Assembly: GCF_023169945.1 (NCBI RefSeq)
Contig: NZ_AP025591.1
Coordinates: 2,440,501 to 2,504,500 of the forward strand
Origin: Anaeromyxobacter oryzae
Lineage (GTDB): Bacteria > Myxococcota > Myxococcia > Myxococcales > Anaeromyxobacteraceae
Reading direction: 5' to 3'
DNA length: 64,000 bases
Shown here one piece after another: positions 16,796-25,362 of this stretch (positions are counted from its first letter, which is position 1; each line of letters opens with the position of its first letter). The notes under the pieces were generated by a model. It did no database searches and was not told where the DNA came from. It saw only the letters and a program-made list of their open reading frames with translations. Position numbers and translations under genes: made by a program.

Positions 16796-19102
16796 ATGAC
16801 GAGTCGATTCGCCATCGCCGCCGCAGCGCTGATGCTGTCCGGAGTCGCCACCGCAGCGCCGGGCGACGTCCTCCTCCAGATCGGCGCGCCGGGGAGCGGC
16901 GCCGGGCAGCTCGCGGCACCGTGGGGGGTCGCGACGGCGCCCGACGGCAGCGTCTACGTGACCGACACGGGCAACGATCGCATCCAGGTGTTCGCGCGGA
17001 CGGGAGAGCTTCTCCGCGCCTGGGGCAGCACCGGCGCCGCGAACGGGCAGCTCGCCGGGCCCACCGGGATCGCGGTGTGCGGGTCCACCGTCTACGTCTC
17101 GGACACGAACAACAACCGCGTCCAGCTCTTCGACACCGCCGGGAACTTCGTGGCCGCGTACGGGGCGAGCGCGCCGCGCGGCCTCGCCTGCGACGATCTC
17201 TACCTCTACGTCGCCGAGACCGGTGCGAACCGCGTCTCGGTCTGGGAGTGGGACGACTACGGGGTCTCGCCTCCGGCCATGCCCGGCCCCGGCGAGCTCC
17301 TCGCCCCGACCGCCGTCGCGCTAGGCCCCGGAGGGATCTACATCGCCGACACCGGGAACGACCGGATCGTCGTCGTCGGCTCCGGCAGCTTCGGCGCGTC
17401 CGGCAGCGGCCCCGGGCAGCTCCTCGCGCCCACCGGCATCGCGGTGGACGCGGGCGGCAACGTGTACGTCGCCGATCGCGGCAACGGCCGCATCCAGGTG
17501 TTCACCTCGGCGGGCGCGTTCGTCACGTCGCTCGCCGCGCCGGGCCAGGGGGCGGGCCAGCTCGCCTCGCCCTCCGGTCTCGCGCTCGACGCGGGCGCCT
17601 CGCGGCTCCTCGTGGCCGACTCCGGGAACGACCGCGTCCAGGCCTTCGGATCGATGACCGCGGATCTCGCCATCGCCGCGGCGGCGTTCCCCTCCGCGGT
17701 CGATCTCTACGGCTCGCCCTTCGCGGCGGACGTGACGGTGCGCAACCTCGGGCCGGGCGCGTCGGGCTCCTCCAACGTGGTCGTGCGCATCTCGCCGGCC
17801 AACACGTCGCCGTGCTCGGCGATCATTCCGGGCCTCGCGCCGGGCGCCGAGTACGTGCAACGCCTCACGTGCACGCTCCGCCCGGACACCGCTGCCGGGC
17901 CCGCCACGCTCACGGTGAGCCTCTCCCGGAGCGGCGGGGTCGCCGACCCGGACGCGACGAACGAGACCGCGGCCGCGCCGCTCCAGGTCAACGCGCCGGA
18001 TCTCGTCGTCCCGCTCGTGTCCGCGCCCGCGACCGCGGCGACGATGCGGCAGTTCCCGGTGAGCTTCACGGTCGCGAACCGCGGCCCGGGGAGTGCCCCT
18101 GCGTCGAACGTGATGTTCATGTTCGTCCTGAACACCACGACTCCCGCATCGTCCGGCTCCATGGGCCAGGTGGCCGTCCCCGCGCTCCCGCCCGGCGGCG
18201 AGGCCTCGCTCACCGCCACGCTCACGGTGCCCGCCAACAACGTGCCGGGCACGTACCTCCTGCGCGCCACGGCGTACGGCCAGACCTGGGCCGGTGCCCT
18301 GATCGAGACCGACAAGACGAACGACGCCGGCCACTCCCAGCCGATCGCCGTCGCCGGGCCGGACCTCTCGCTCGTCGGCTCCTCCTTGCCCGCGTTCGGA
18401 GTTCAGGGTGAGACGCTTCAGGTCCCGCTCACCCTCGCGAACGTGGGCGCGGGCGACGCGTCGCGGGGGTTCGGCGTGAACGTCGTGCTGACGCGCGACG
18501 GCGGGGTGTGCACGCCGACGCGCTACTGCGCGGACGAGGACGACGACTGGTGGCTCGGCAGCGCGACGGTCACGCAGGCGCTCGTCGCGGGCCAGCAAGT
18601 GACGGTCCAGGCCTCGCTGCCGATCCCGGCGGACTTCATCCCGGTCACGTGGAACGTGTGGGCGGTGATCGACAACGCGAACGCCGTTCGGGAGTCGAAC
18701 GAGGGGAACAACAAGGTGTTCCTCGGGTCGATGGTCGTCGGCCCCGCCGCGACGACGCTGCGGGTCGGCATCGACATCAAGCCTGGCAGCTTCCCGAACA
18801 GCATCAACCTCGGCTCGGGAGGCAACGTTCCGGTCGCGATCCTGAGCAGCGCGGACTTCGACGCGACGACCGTCGACCCGCTCTCCGTGACGCTCGAGAG
18901 CTCCCCGGTCGTGCTGCGTGGGAACGGCACCCCGTCCGCCTCTGTCCAGGACGTGAACGGCGATGGGCTCCTCGATCTGGTCGTGCACGTCGAGACGAGC
19001 ACGCTGAAGCTAACCAGCCAGTCCACCGAGGCCGTGCTGCAGGGCCGCACTCTTGCGGGCGTCGCGATCGCGGGGACGGACTCGGTGAACATCGTCCCCT
19101 GA
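16796..19102 (+). CDS. Secreted NHL-repeat / CARDB-domain protein
   Basis: A 768-residue exported protein with a signal peptide cleaved near ATAAPGD (about residue 21). Residues 25-285 hold about six NHL beta-propeller repeats (for example GVATAPDGSVYVTDTGNDRI and GIAVDAGGNVYVADRGNGRI). Residues 290-650 hold three CARDB-like Ig domains (DLAIAAAAFPSAVDLYGSPF; DLVVPLVSAP; DLSLVGSSLPAF). The end carries a module that begins IDIKPGSFPNSINLGSGGNV and is followed by DVNGDGLLDLVVHV, common at the C-termini of bacterial surface proteins. It is likely a surface adhesion or recognition protein; no enzyme site was seen. Confidence 0.85.
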   Translation: MTSRFAIAAAALMLSGVATAAPGDVLLQIGAPGSGAGQLAAPWGVATAPDGSVYVTDTGNDRIQVFARTGELLRAWGSTGAANGQLAGPTGIAVCGSTVYVSDTNNNRVQLFDTAGNFVAAYGASAPRGLACDDLYLYVAETGANRVSVWEWDDYGVSPPAMPGPGELLAPTAVALGPGGIYIADTGNDRIVVVGSGSFGASGSGPGQLLAPTGIAVDAGGNVYVADRGNGRIQVFTSAGAFVTSLAAPGQGAGQLASPSGLALDAGASRLLVADSGNDRVQAFGSMTADLAIAAAAFPSAVDLYGSPFAADVTVRNLGPGASGSSNVVVRISPANTSPCSAIIPGLAPGAEYVQRLTCTLRPDTAAGPATLTVSLSRSGGVADPDATNETAAAPLQVNAPDLVVPLVSAPATAATMRQFPVSFTVANRGPGSAPASNVMFMFVLNTTTPASSGSMGQVAVPALPPGGEASLTATLTVPANNVPGTYLLRATAYGQTWAGALIETDKTNDAGHSQPIAVAGPDLSLVGSSLPAFGVQGETLQVPLTLANVGAGDASRGFGVNVVLTRDGGVCTPTRYCADEDDDWWLGSATVTQALVAGQQVTVQASLPIPADFIPVTWNVWAVIDNANAVRESNEGNNKVFLGSMVVGPAATTLRVGIDIKPGSFPNSINLGSGGNVPVAILSSADFDATTVDPLSVTLESSPVVLRGNGTPSASVQDVNGDGLLDLVVHVETSTLKLTSQSTEAVLQGRTLAGVAIAGTDSVNIVP

Positions 19103-19228
19103 CGCGGCCACGTCCCTCGAGGAGGTCGACGCCGTCGTGCGCACCCGCGCGCGGCGGCGTCGCTGCGTTCGGCGCCGCCACGCGCCACCCGCCGCCGGCA
19201 CGGCAGCCGACGCGGTCCGAGCGGCGAT

Positions 19229-20029
19229 CTACCGATCGTACGGATCGAGTTCCGCGGCGGCCGCCGGCACGCGGCCGCCAGCGACGAGCGCGCGACCGAC
19301 CCGGTGGCCCTGCGGCGTCCCTCGATCGGCGGAGGGTCCGGCTCGAAGCTCGATGTGGCAATCCGCGAGCACCTTCGCGCCGGCACGCTCGAGGAACGCC
19401 TCGGTACCTTTCGTGAACCAGGTGATCTCGCCGGCGCGGTAGCGCGCGCCCGACCCGCTCGTGAGCTCGGCGAGGTCGAGCACGTCGGGACCGGCGAGGA
19501 CGCGAGCGCGCCCCGGCGTGTACACGACCCATGCGCGCTTCCCGTCCGCGCAGGCGTAGCTCGCGGCCAGCGCGTCGCGCTCGGCGACGAACCACATCGT
19601 CCCGGAATCGGCGAGGAGATCGGCGCGGAGCAGGCCCGCCACCACCGCGACGCTCCGGATCCCGGCGACCTGTTTCAGGTAGCGATCGTCGAGGCTCCCG
19701 GGTGGGCACGCCATCCTCGTCGTGGCGAGGGGGCCGATCTCGAGTCGGCTTCCATCGTGCGCGTAGCGTCCACGCCCCCGATTGCAGTCGGCGAGCACGT
19801 CGACCGTGCCATCACCCCCGAGCTCGAGCGTGTAGCGCGCCGGATCGGCCGGAACCCAGCTCCGCTCAGGGTCGATGGTCTGGCCCCAGAGCCAGGTGGT
19901 GCCGACGATGGTCGGCTGCGCCGGCCTCACGCCAGGCGCCGCGACGGCTGGCGGGGCGACCCGCTCCGGCGCCGCGCAAGCCGCCGCGAGCAGGAGCACC
20001 GAGATCGTGACGCGAGCTGCTCTGCGCAT
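19229..20029 (-). CDS. META-MliC domain lipoprotein
   Basis: A 266-residue exported protein. The signal peptide ends LLLAAACAAP, giving a near-lipobox cysteine at about residue 17. Residues about 40-145 are a META (HslJ-like) domain: GTTWLWGQTI, LGGDGTVDVLADCNRGRGRY and ATTRMACPPG. Residues about 165-230 match MliC, the C-type lysozyme inhibitor fold (SYACADGKRAWVVY, YRAGEITWFTKGTEAFLE). The pairing suggests an envelope protein that protects against lysozyme; that role is inferred from MliC. The ATG at 20029 has AGGGAAG upstream; a longer open frame to 20596 lacks sense. Confidence 0.83.
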   Translation of the reverse strand: MRRAARVTISVLLLAAACAAPERVAPPAVAAPGVRPAQPTIVGTTWLWGQTIDPERSWVPADPARYTLELGGDGTVDVLADCNRGRGRYAHDGSRLEIGPLATTRMACPPGSLDDRYLKQVAGIRSVAVVAGLLRADLLADSGTMWFVAERDALAASYACADGKRAWVVYTPGRARVLAGPDVLDLAELTSGSGARYRAGEITWFTKGTEAFLERAGAKVLADCHIELRAGPSADRGTPQGHRVGRALVAGGRVPAAAAELDPYDR

Positions 20030-20199
20030 CTGTCTTCCCTGGAGGTCGAGACGTCGCAGATCAACGGAAACGGTGGGGCCTGACGCGCGCCGAGGCATCA
20101 CGCTGGACGGAGGAGCGCCTTCCCAGATACGCACGCGCGGCGGACCGATCCCCCCGCGGGCTCGATCGGCCGCGACGATCCGCGCCACGACGACGGCGC

Positions 20200-20706
20200 T
20201 CAGCGCGTGAGGCGCGCGGCGGCGCTCGGCGCGACGGTGGCGAGCGGCGCGAGCAGGCGCAGCGCCCTGCGAACCTCGAGCCGGAACGGGACGGTGCAGA
20301 TCAGGTAGCCGAAGGCCGCGAACGCGAGCAGGAACAGCGCGTCCAGCCCGCCCCTCCCGCGTTCCACCTGCGTCCAGATCGCGGTGGAGAGCGGGAACGC
20401 CAACCACAACACCATGAATCCGGCGACCACGCGGTGGAGCCTGAGCACGACGCGGACCGTGGATCCCCGGTGCGATGGTGCGATCTCGCCGACGAGGACG
20501 GGCTGGAACGAGTTGCGCTCGAACTTGAGCAGGCGCCAGATCCGGAATCGGCGGCCCTCGACGCGGCCCTCGAAGCTGCGCTCGCTCGGATCCCACGGCC
20601 AGCGGAACATTCTCGGTGGCTCGACCATCGAGGAAAGCCGGTCCGCCAGCTCATCGGGCTGGAGCGGCGACTCGAGCGTCACCTTCTCGTACGGAGCGAA
20701 CCACAT
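20200..20706 (-). CDS. Small membrane protein, unknown function
   Basis: A 168-residue protein with a soluble N-terminal part (about 1-85, rich in aromatic and basic residues, WRLLKFERNSFQPVLVGEI) and two membrane helices (about 93-110 and 121-141), ending in a basic tail. The layout resembles small bacterial proteins with a PH-like or beta-rich cytosolic domain, but no family was recognised. It sits between the META-MliC gene and the ECF41 gene on the same strand, spaced widely, so co-transcription is not implied. Confidence 0.65.
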   Translation of the reverse strand: MWFAPYEKVTLESPLQPDELADRLSSMVEPPRMFRWPWDPSERSFEGRVEGRRFRIWRLLKFERNSFQPVLVGEIAPSHRGSTVRVVLRLHRVVAGFMVLWLAFPLSTAIWTQVERGRGGLDALFLLAFAAFGYLICTVPFRLEVRRALRLLAPLATVAPSAAARLTR

Positions 20707-20776
20707 CTCCCGTCCACTATAGCCGCGATGCGGGATTCGCCGGGGTCGGCGGCGCTCGCCGCCGGACGACGCCCGG

Positions 20777-21649
20777 TCACCCGACGTGCCCGAGCTTCTC
20801 CGGGTTCAGCACGCGATACATCGCATGGACGCGAGCGCCGTCGGTCTCGCAGAAGGTCGCCGCGAACAGCCGGCCCGACATGTACTCCAGCACCGCCGGC
20901 TCGCCGTTGAGGCGCACGAAGCGGTAGGTGGTGTGCATCCCGTACTTGGCCGCGAGCTTCGCCAGCATCCGCGCGATCCGCGCCGCGCCGTGCAACGTCC
21001 TCCGCGCGGCGGTGACCTTCCCGCCGCCGTCGCTCGTCCAGGTGACGTCCTCGGCGAAGACGTCGAGCAGCGCGTCCCGGTCCCCGCTCTCGAGCGCGGC
21101 GATGAACCTCCCGAGGAGCCGCTCCTTCGCCTCCGGCGGCGCGGCGAAGCGCGGGCGGTCCGCCCGCACGCGCTCCCGCGCCCGGTGCACCGTCTGGCGC
21201 GCCGCGGCCTGGGTCTTCGCGAGGGTGCGGGCGATCTCGTCGTAGTCGCAGCCGAAAACGTCCCGGAGCAGGAAGGCGGCGCGCTCCTCGGGCGCGAGCC
21301 GCTCGAGGAGCACCAGGAACGCCATCGAGAGATCCGACGCCAGCTCGCTGCGGTACTCGGGTGACAGGCGTTCCTCCGCGACCGGCTCCGGGAGCCACGG
21401 GCCGGGGTAGAGGGCCCTCCTCGCCTGCGCCTGGCGCAGCCGATCGATGGCGAGGCGGGTGACCACGGCGACGAGCCACGCCTCCGGCTCACGAGCGTTC
21501 TCACGTCCGGTGCTCTGCCAGCGGAGCATGGTCTCCTGGACCAGGTCCTCGGCGTCCTGGACGTCGCCGAGCATCCGGAACGCGATGCCGAAGAGCCGCG
21601 GCCGATACCGCTCGAGGGGTGCGTCCTCCGAGTAGGTAGTGGTGTTCAT
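20777..21649 (-). CDS. ECF41-type RNA polymerase sigma factor
   Basis: A 290-residue extracytoplasmic-function sigma factor with region 2 (about 10-80, RMLGDVQDAEDLVQETMLRW), region 4 (about 110-165, YDEIARTLAKTQAAARQTVHRARERV) and a fused SnoaL-like C-terminal domain (about 185-285). Three ECF41 signatures are visible: WLPEP in the linker, DGGGK in the C-terminal domain and NPEKL near the end. In this group the C-terminal domain replaces an anti-sigma factor. It is divergent from an AhpD-like gene and both have the same promoter motif, so it very likely drives its own gene and the oxidoreductase pair. Confidence 0.93.
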   Translation of the reverse strand: MNTTTYSEDAPLERYRPRLFGIAFRMLGDVQDAEDLVQETMLRWQSTGRENAREPEAWLVAVVTRLAIDRLRQAQARRALYPGPWLPEPVAEERLSPEYRSELASDLSMAFLVLLERLAPEERAAFLLRDVFGCDYDEIARTLAKTQAAARQTVHRARERVRADRPRFAAPPEAKERLLGRFIAALESGDRDALLDVFAEDVTWTSDGGGKVTAARRTLHGAARIARMLAKLAAKYGMHTTYRFVRLNGEPAVLEYMSGRLFAATFCETDGARVHAMYRVLNPEKLGHVG

Positions 21650-21661
21650 CCTCGCATCCAG

Positions 21662-21687
21662 GACGTGCTCGCGGCTCGCGTGTGACA
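21662..21687 (-). promoter_or_regulatory. ECF41-type promoter of the sigma gene
   Basis: On the minus strand TGTCACA is followed by 15 bases and CGTC, matching the ECF41 consensus as I remember it (TGTCACA, about 16, CGTC). CGTC ends 12 bases before the sigma ATG, leaving at most a very short leader. Confidence 0.8.
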
Positions 21688-21710
21688 GCCCCTCCCGCTG
21701 GCCCGCTGGC

Positions 21711-21736
21711 TGTCACAACCATGCGCGTCTTGCGTC
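21711..21736 (+). promoter_or_regulatory. ECF41-type promoter of the AhpD-like gene
   Basis: TGTCACA (21711-21717), 15 bases, CGTC (21733-21736): the same motif and spacing as the divergent sigma promoter. CGTC lies 8 bases before the ATG at 21745, so the transcript is probably leaderless or nearly so. Confidence 0.8.
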
Positions 21737-21744
21737 TTCCGGGC

Positions 21745-22224
21745 ATGACCACCCAAAGCCCACGACTCCGCCATCCCAAGGTCGCCCCCGACGCGTATCG
21801 CGCGATGCTCGCGCTGGAAGAGTACGTCCGGTCGACGGGGCTCCAGCCGACCCTCCTCCACCTCGTGAAGCTTCGCGCCTCGTACATGAACGGCTGCGCG
21901 TTCTGCGTCGACATGCACACGAAGGACGCCCGCGCCGCCGGCGAGACGGAGCAGCGCCTCTACGCGGTCCCCGTCTGGCGCGAGACCCCCTTCTTCACCC
22001 CGCGGGAGCGGGCGGCGCTGGCCTGGACCGAGGCGGTGACCGAGCTCGGCCGCGAGGGCGTTCCGGACGAGGTCTACGAGGCCGCGCGCGCGCACTTCGA
22101 CGAGGCGGAGCTCGTTCACCTCACCATGGCCATCGTGGTGATCAACGGCTGGAACCGCCTGTCGGTCGCGTTCCGCGCCGAGGTCGGCGCGTATCAGCCG
22201 AAGCCGCAGGAGGCGGTCCGGTGA
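21745..22224 (+). CDS. Carboxymuconolactone decarboxylase / AhpD-like protein
   Basis: A 159-residue protein with the AhpD active-site motif Cys51-x-x-Cys54 and His58 in NGCAFCVDMHTKDA. AhpD-type proteins use this cysteine pair for peroxide or thiol redox chemistry. CMD proteins are the usual targets of ECF41 sigma factors. The ATG at 21745 fits the ECF41 promoter 8 bases upstream; earlier in-frame ATG codons lie inside or before the promoter. The SDR gene follows after 67 bp and is probably co-transcribed. Confidence 0.9.
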   Translation: MTTQSPRLRHPKVAPDAYRAMLALEEYVRSTGLQPTLLHLVKLRASYMNGCAFCVDMHTKDARAAGETEQRLYAVPVWRETPFFTPRERAALAWTEAVTELGREGVPDEVYEAARAHFDEAELVHLTMAIVVINGWNRLSVAFRAEVGAYQPKPQEAVR

Positions 22225-22291
22225 GCGCCGCGCGCGTGCTGGTCGCTCGAAATCGACCAGCCTGGACGAACCACGGACGAGGAGTCTCCGC

Positions 22292-23182
22292 ATGAGCACA
22301 CACGGCGCGGTCCTGGTGACGGGGGCCTCCTCGGGGATGGGGAAGGCTTGCGCGCTCCGCCTCTCGGAGGGCGGGTTCACGGTGTTCGCCGCCGTTCGCA
22401 AGCAGCGCGATGCGCAGGCGCTGGGCGAGAGCGGGTCGCCGCGCCTCGTGCCCGTCATCCTCGACGTGACCCGGGGCGAGACGATCTCCGAGGCCGTCCG
22501 GACGGTCCGCGACGCAGTGGGGGCCTCGGGGCTCGCGGGCCTGGTCAACAACGCGGGGGTCGCGGTGACGGGGCCGATCGAGCTCGTCCCGCTCGAGGAG
22601 CTCCGGCGTCAGTTCGAGATCAACGTCTTCGGCCAGGTCGCGGTCACCCAGGCCTTCCTGCCCCTCATCCGCGCGGCGAGGGGTCGCATCGTCAACGTGG
22701 GATCGGTGGGAGCGAAGTTCGCTCTCCCCTTCTCCGGGGCGCTCAACGCCTCGAAGGCCGCGTTCGAGCTCATCAGCGACTCCTTGCGCATGGAGCTGCG
22801 CCCGTGGGGCATCCACGTGGTGCTGGTCTCGCCCGGCAGCATTCGAACGACCGCGGAGGCGAAGCTCGTGGCCGACAGCGAGGGCGTCCTGAGGTCCTTC
22901 TCGGCCGAGGGGAAGGCTCGCTATGCGTCCTCGTATCGCGCCTTCATCCAGGCGTTCCAGGAGCTCGAGTCCCGCGGCGTCGGCCCAGGGGTCATGGCCG
23001 AGACGGTGTACCGCGCCCTGACCGCACGCGTTCCGAGGCGCCGCTACCCCGTCGGCCCCAAGGCGAGGCTCCTTCCGTTCCTGTTCACGAGGCTGCCGGC
23101 CGCCGCGGCGGACGCGCTGCGCCTGCGCCTCCTCCACGTGTATCGGGCGTTCGGCGCCGCCGCAGAGCAGGGAGGAGCATGA
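22292..23182 (+). CDS. Short-chain dehydrogenase/reductase lacking the catalytic tyrosine
   Basis: A 296-residue SDR. The cofactor loop VLVTGASSGMGKACAL is at residues 7-22, NNAG is in LVNNAGVAVTG and a catalytic-type serine is in VNVGSVGAKFA. At the YxxxK site the sequence reads ALNASKAAFE: the lysine is there but the tyrosine position is leucine (codon CTC). Either the protein is not a standard dehydrogenase or another residue takes over. It follows the AhpD-like gene with GAGGAG upstream of its ATG and is probably under ECF41 control. It converges on the next gene. Confidence 0.85.
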   Translation: MSTHGAVLVTGASSGMGKACALRLSEGGFTVFAAVRKQRDAQALGESGSPRLVPVILDVTRGETISEAVRTVRDAVGASGLAGLVNNAGVAVTGPIELVPLEELRRQFEINVFGQVAVTQAFLPLIRAARGRIVNVGSVGAKFALPFSGALNASKAAFELISDSLRMELRPWGIHVVLVSPGSIRTTAEAKLVADSEGVLRSFSAEGKARYASSYRAFIQAFQELESRGVGPGVMAETVYRALTARVPRRRYPVGPKARLLPFLFTRLPAAAADALRLRLLHVYRAFGAAAEQGGA

Positions 23183-23239
23183 GGTGATCGGCGCGCAGCG
23201 AGCTGAGGAGGGCGGTCGAGTCGTTCCGCGGTGCTCGCC

Positions 23240-23650
23240 TCACGGCTTCGCGAGTGACCAGACCTCCTTGAAGCCGTCGCCCTTCGTGTCGCCCGGCGCC
23301 GCGTCGCCGGAGAAGTAGTAGAGCGGCTTCCCCTTGTACGTCGTCTGCTTCTTGCCGTCCTCGCGGGTGATGGTCGCGAAGTCCGGCTCCTGGAGGTCAC
23401 CGGTCACGCCGACCTTCTCCCTGTAGTAGAGCGGCCACTTCGTGATGCAGTCCCCGGTGCACGCGCTCTTGCCCGGCGTGTCGTTCTTGAACGTGTACAG
23501 CGCCATGCCCTTCGTGTCGGTGAGGTAGCTCGCGCCATCCTTCCCCTTCGCGACCTTCACCTCGTGGTGCGTCGCCCGGGCAATGCTCGCGACGAGCAGG
23601 ACCAGCGCCGCGGCCGCGGCCAGCTTCGGGATGAGCCTCGAGACGTGCAT
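23240..23650 (-). CDS. Secreted PF03640-type repeat protein (COG4315)
   Basis: A 136-residue exported protein with a signal peptide (cleavage near ARATHHE, about residue 26) and two copies of the repeat typical of this family: YLTDTKGMALYTFKND with CTGDCITKWPLYY, and YKGKPLYYFSGDAAPGDTKGDG. The family is secreted and often found near electron-transport or copper genes; its function is unknown. GGAGATC precedes the ATG. It is a single-gene unit between convergent and divergent neighbours. Confidence 0.85.
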   Translation of the reverse strand: MHVSRLIPKLAAAAALVLLVASIARATHHEVKVAKGKDGASYLTDTKGMALYTFKNDTPGKSACTGDCITKWPLYYREKVGVTGDLQEPDFATITREDGKKQTTYKGKPLYYFSGDAAPGDTKGDGFKEVWSLAKP

Positions 23651-23841
23651 GTCGATCTCCTCGGGGCGCGCCCGGGAACCGGGCCGAGACCCCGGCCGGA
23701 CGCGTAGTGGAGCACGCTCGCCGAGGCGGCGGCCCTGATGGGCCGCGGTCGGGGGCCGGGACGCGTCGACACCGACCTCGACCCCCTCGTCGTCGTCACC
23801 GCATCCTTCCTTCCGCGCGCGCCCCTGCGCACCGTCCCCGC

Positions 23842-25347
23842 ATGCTGCCCGATCGGACCTCCCGCGCGCTCTCGGCGCTCGACGCCTTCGTCCGGGCGCC
23901 GCTCTCCCGCGTCCTCGATCCCGGGGCACTCGCCAACTCGCCCGCCGCGGCGCTCGCCCTGTTCCGCGACGTCGCGGCGACGGTGCCCGCCTACCGCGAG
24001 TTCCTCGCCGCCCACGGCGTCGATCCCGCCTCGGTTCGGACCCACGACGACTTCGCCACGCTTCCCCTCCTCACCAAGGAGGGCTACGTCCGCCGCTACC
24101 CGGTCGCCCGGCGTTGCCGCGGGGGTGACCTCTCCAGGTGCGATTTCATCGCGGTCTCGTCGGGGTCCACCGGCGAGCCAACGTTCTGGCCCCGGTTCCT
24201 CGACGACGAGCTCGCGGTGGCGAGCCGGTTCGAGCACGTGCTCCACGACTCGTTCGAGGCCGACCGGAGGCGCACGCTCGCCGTCGTCTGCTTCCCGCTC
24301 GGCGCCTGGGTCGGGGGGATGTTCACGGCGAGCTGCCTGCGGCACCTCGCGGTGAAGGGGTATCCGATCACGACGGTCACGCCCGGCAACCAGAAGCCGG
24401 AGGTCCTCCGGCTCGTGCGCGCCCTCGCCCCCTCGTTCGAGCAGACCGTCCTGCTCGGCTACCCGCCGTTCCTCAAGGACGTCGTGGACGCGGGGATCGC
24501 CGACGGGGTCCCGTGGCGCGAGTACCACGTGAAGCTCGTGCTCGCCGGAGAGGTGTTCAGCGAGGAGTGGCGCACGCTCATGGCGGAGCGGGCCGGGCTC
24601 ACCCGCCCCCTCCATGACTCGGCGTCGCTCTACGGCACCGCCGACGCGGGGGTGCTCGGCAACGAGACGCCGCTGTCGGTCTGCATCCGCCGCTTCCTCG
24701 CGTCTCGGCCCGAGGGGGCGCGCTCGATCTTCGGCGAGGCGCGGCTCCCGACCCTCGTGCAGTACGATCCGTCGTCGCGCTGGTTCGAAGAGCACGACGG
24801 GACCCTCGTGTTCTCGGCCGACGGAGGCGTGCCGCTCGTGCGCTACCACCTCGACGACACCGGCGGGGTGGTGCCGTACGCGACGATGATCGCGCGGGTG
24901 CGCGACCTCGGCCTCGACGCCGAGGCGGAGGTCCGCCGCGCGGGCGACCGCGGAGTGCGCCCTCTGCCGTTCGCGTACGTGTTCGGGCGCGCTCACTTCG
25001 CGGTCTCCTTCTATGGCGCGAACGTGTTCCCGGAGACGGTGAGCGTCGCGCTCGAGCAGCCGCAGACTCGCGATTTCGTCACCGGGAAGTTCGTGATGGA
25101 GGTGAAGGAGGACGCGGCACGCGACCGGCACCTCCACGTCGCGGTGGAGCTCGCGCCAGGCGCGGAGGCGAGCGACGCGCGGGTGAGCGCGGTGGCGGAC
25201 GCGATCGCCGCCGTCCTGCGCAGGCTCGACAGCGAGTTCGCCCGCTACGTCCCGCCGGAGCGGCAGCGGCCGGAGGTGAGGCTGTGCCCTGCGGGAGACC
25301 CGGAGTGGTTCCCCGCGGGGGTGAAGCACCGTTACGCGCGCAAGTGA
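23842..25347 (+). CDS. PaaK-like adenylate-forming enzyme
   Basis: A 501-residue member of the phenylacetate-CoA ligase branch of the ANL superfamily. The ATP loop is IAVSSGSTGEPTFWPR (about residues 103-118) and the late YGTADAG (about 265) is the aromatic-substrate and adenylate motif. The C-terminal domain (RARF-like, about 400-501) is present. It would activate a carboxylic acid with ATP; the acid and the acceptor are unknown and no pathway genes are adjacent. The ATG at 23842 begins MLPDRTSRALSALDAF; a longer frame upstream is low-complexity. It converges on copD with a 15-bp gap. Confidence 0.82.
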   Translation: MLPDRTSRALSALDAFVRAPLSRVLDPGALANSPAAALALFRDVAATVPAYREFLAAHGVDPASVRTHDDFATLPLLTKEGYVRRYPVARRCRGGDLSRCDFIAVSSGSTGEPTFWPRFLDDELAVASRFEHVLHDSFEADRRRTLAVVCFPLGAWVGGMFTASCLRHLAVKGYPITTVTPGNQKPEVLRLVRALAPSFEQTVLLGYPPFLKDVVDAGIADGVPWREYHVKLVLAGEVFSEEWRTLMAERAGLTRPLHDSASLYGTADAGVLGNETPLSVCIRRFLASRPEGARSIFGEARLPTLVQYDPSSRWFEEHDGTLVFSADGGVPLVRYHLDDTGGVVPYATMIARVRDLGLDAEAEVRRAGDRGVRPLPFAYVFGRAHFAVSFYGANVFPETVSVALEQPQTRDFVTGKFVMEVKEDAARDRHLHVAVELAPGAEASDARVSAVADAIAAVLRRLDSEFARYVPPERQRPEVRLCPAGDPEWFPAGVKHRYARK

Positions 25348-25362
25348 CCGATTCACGCAGGG

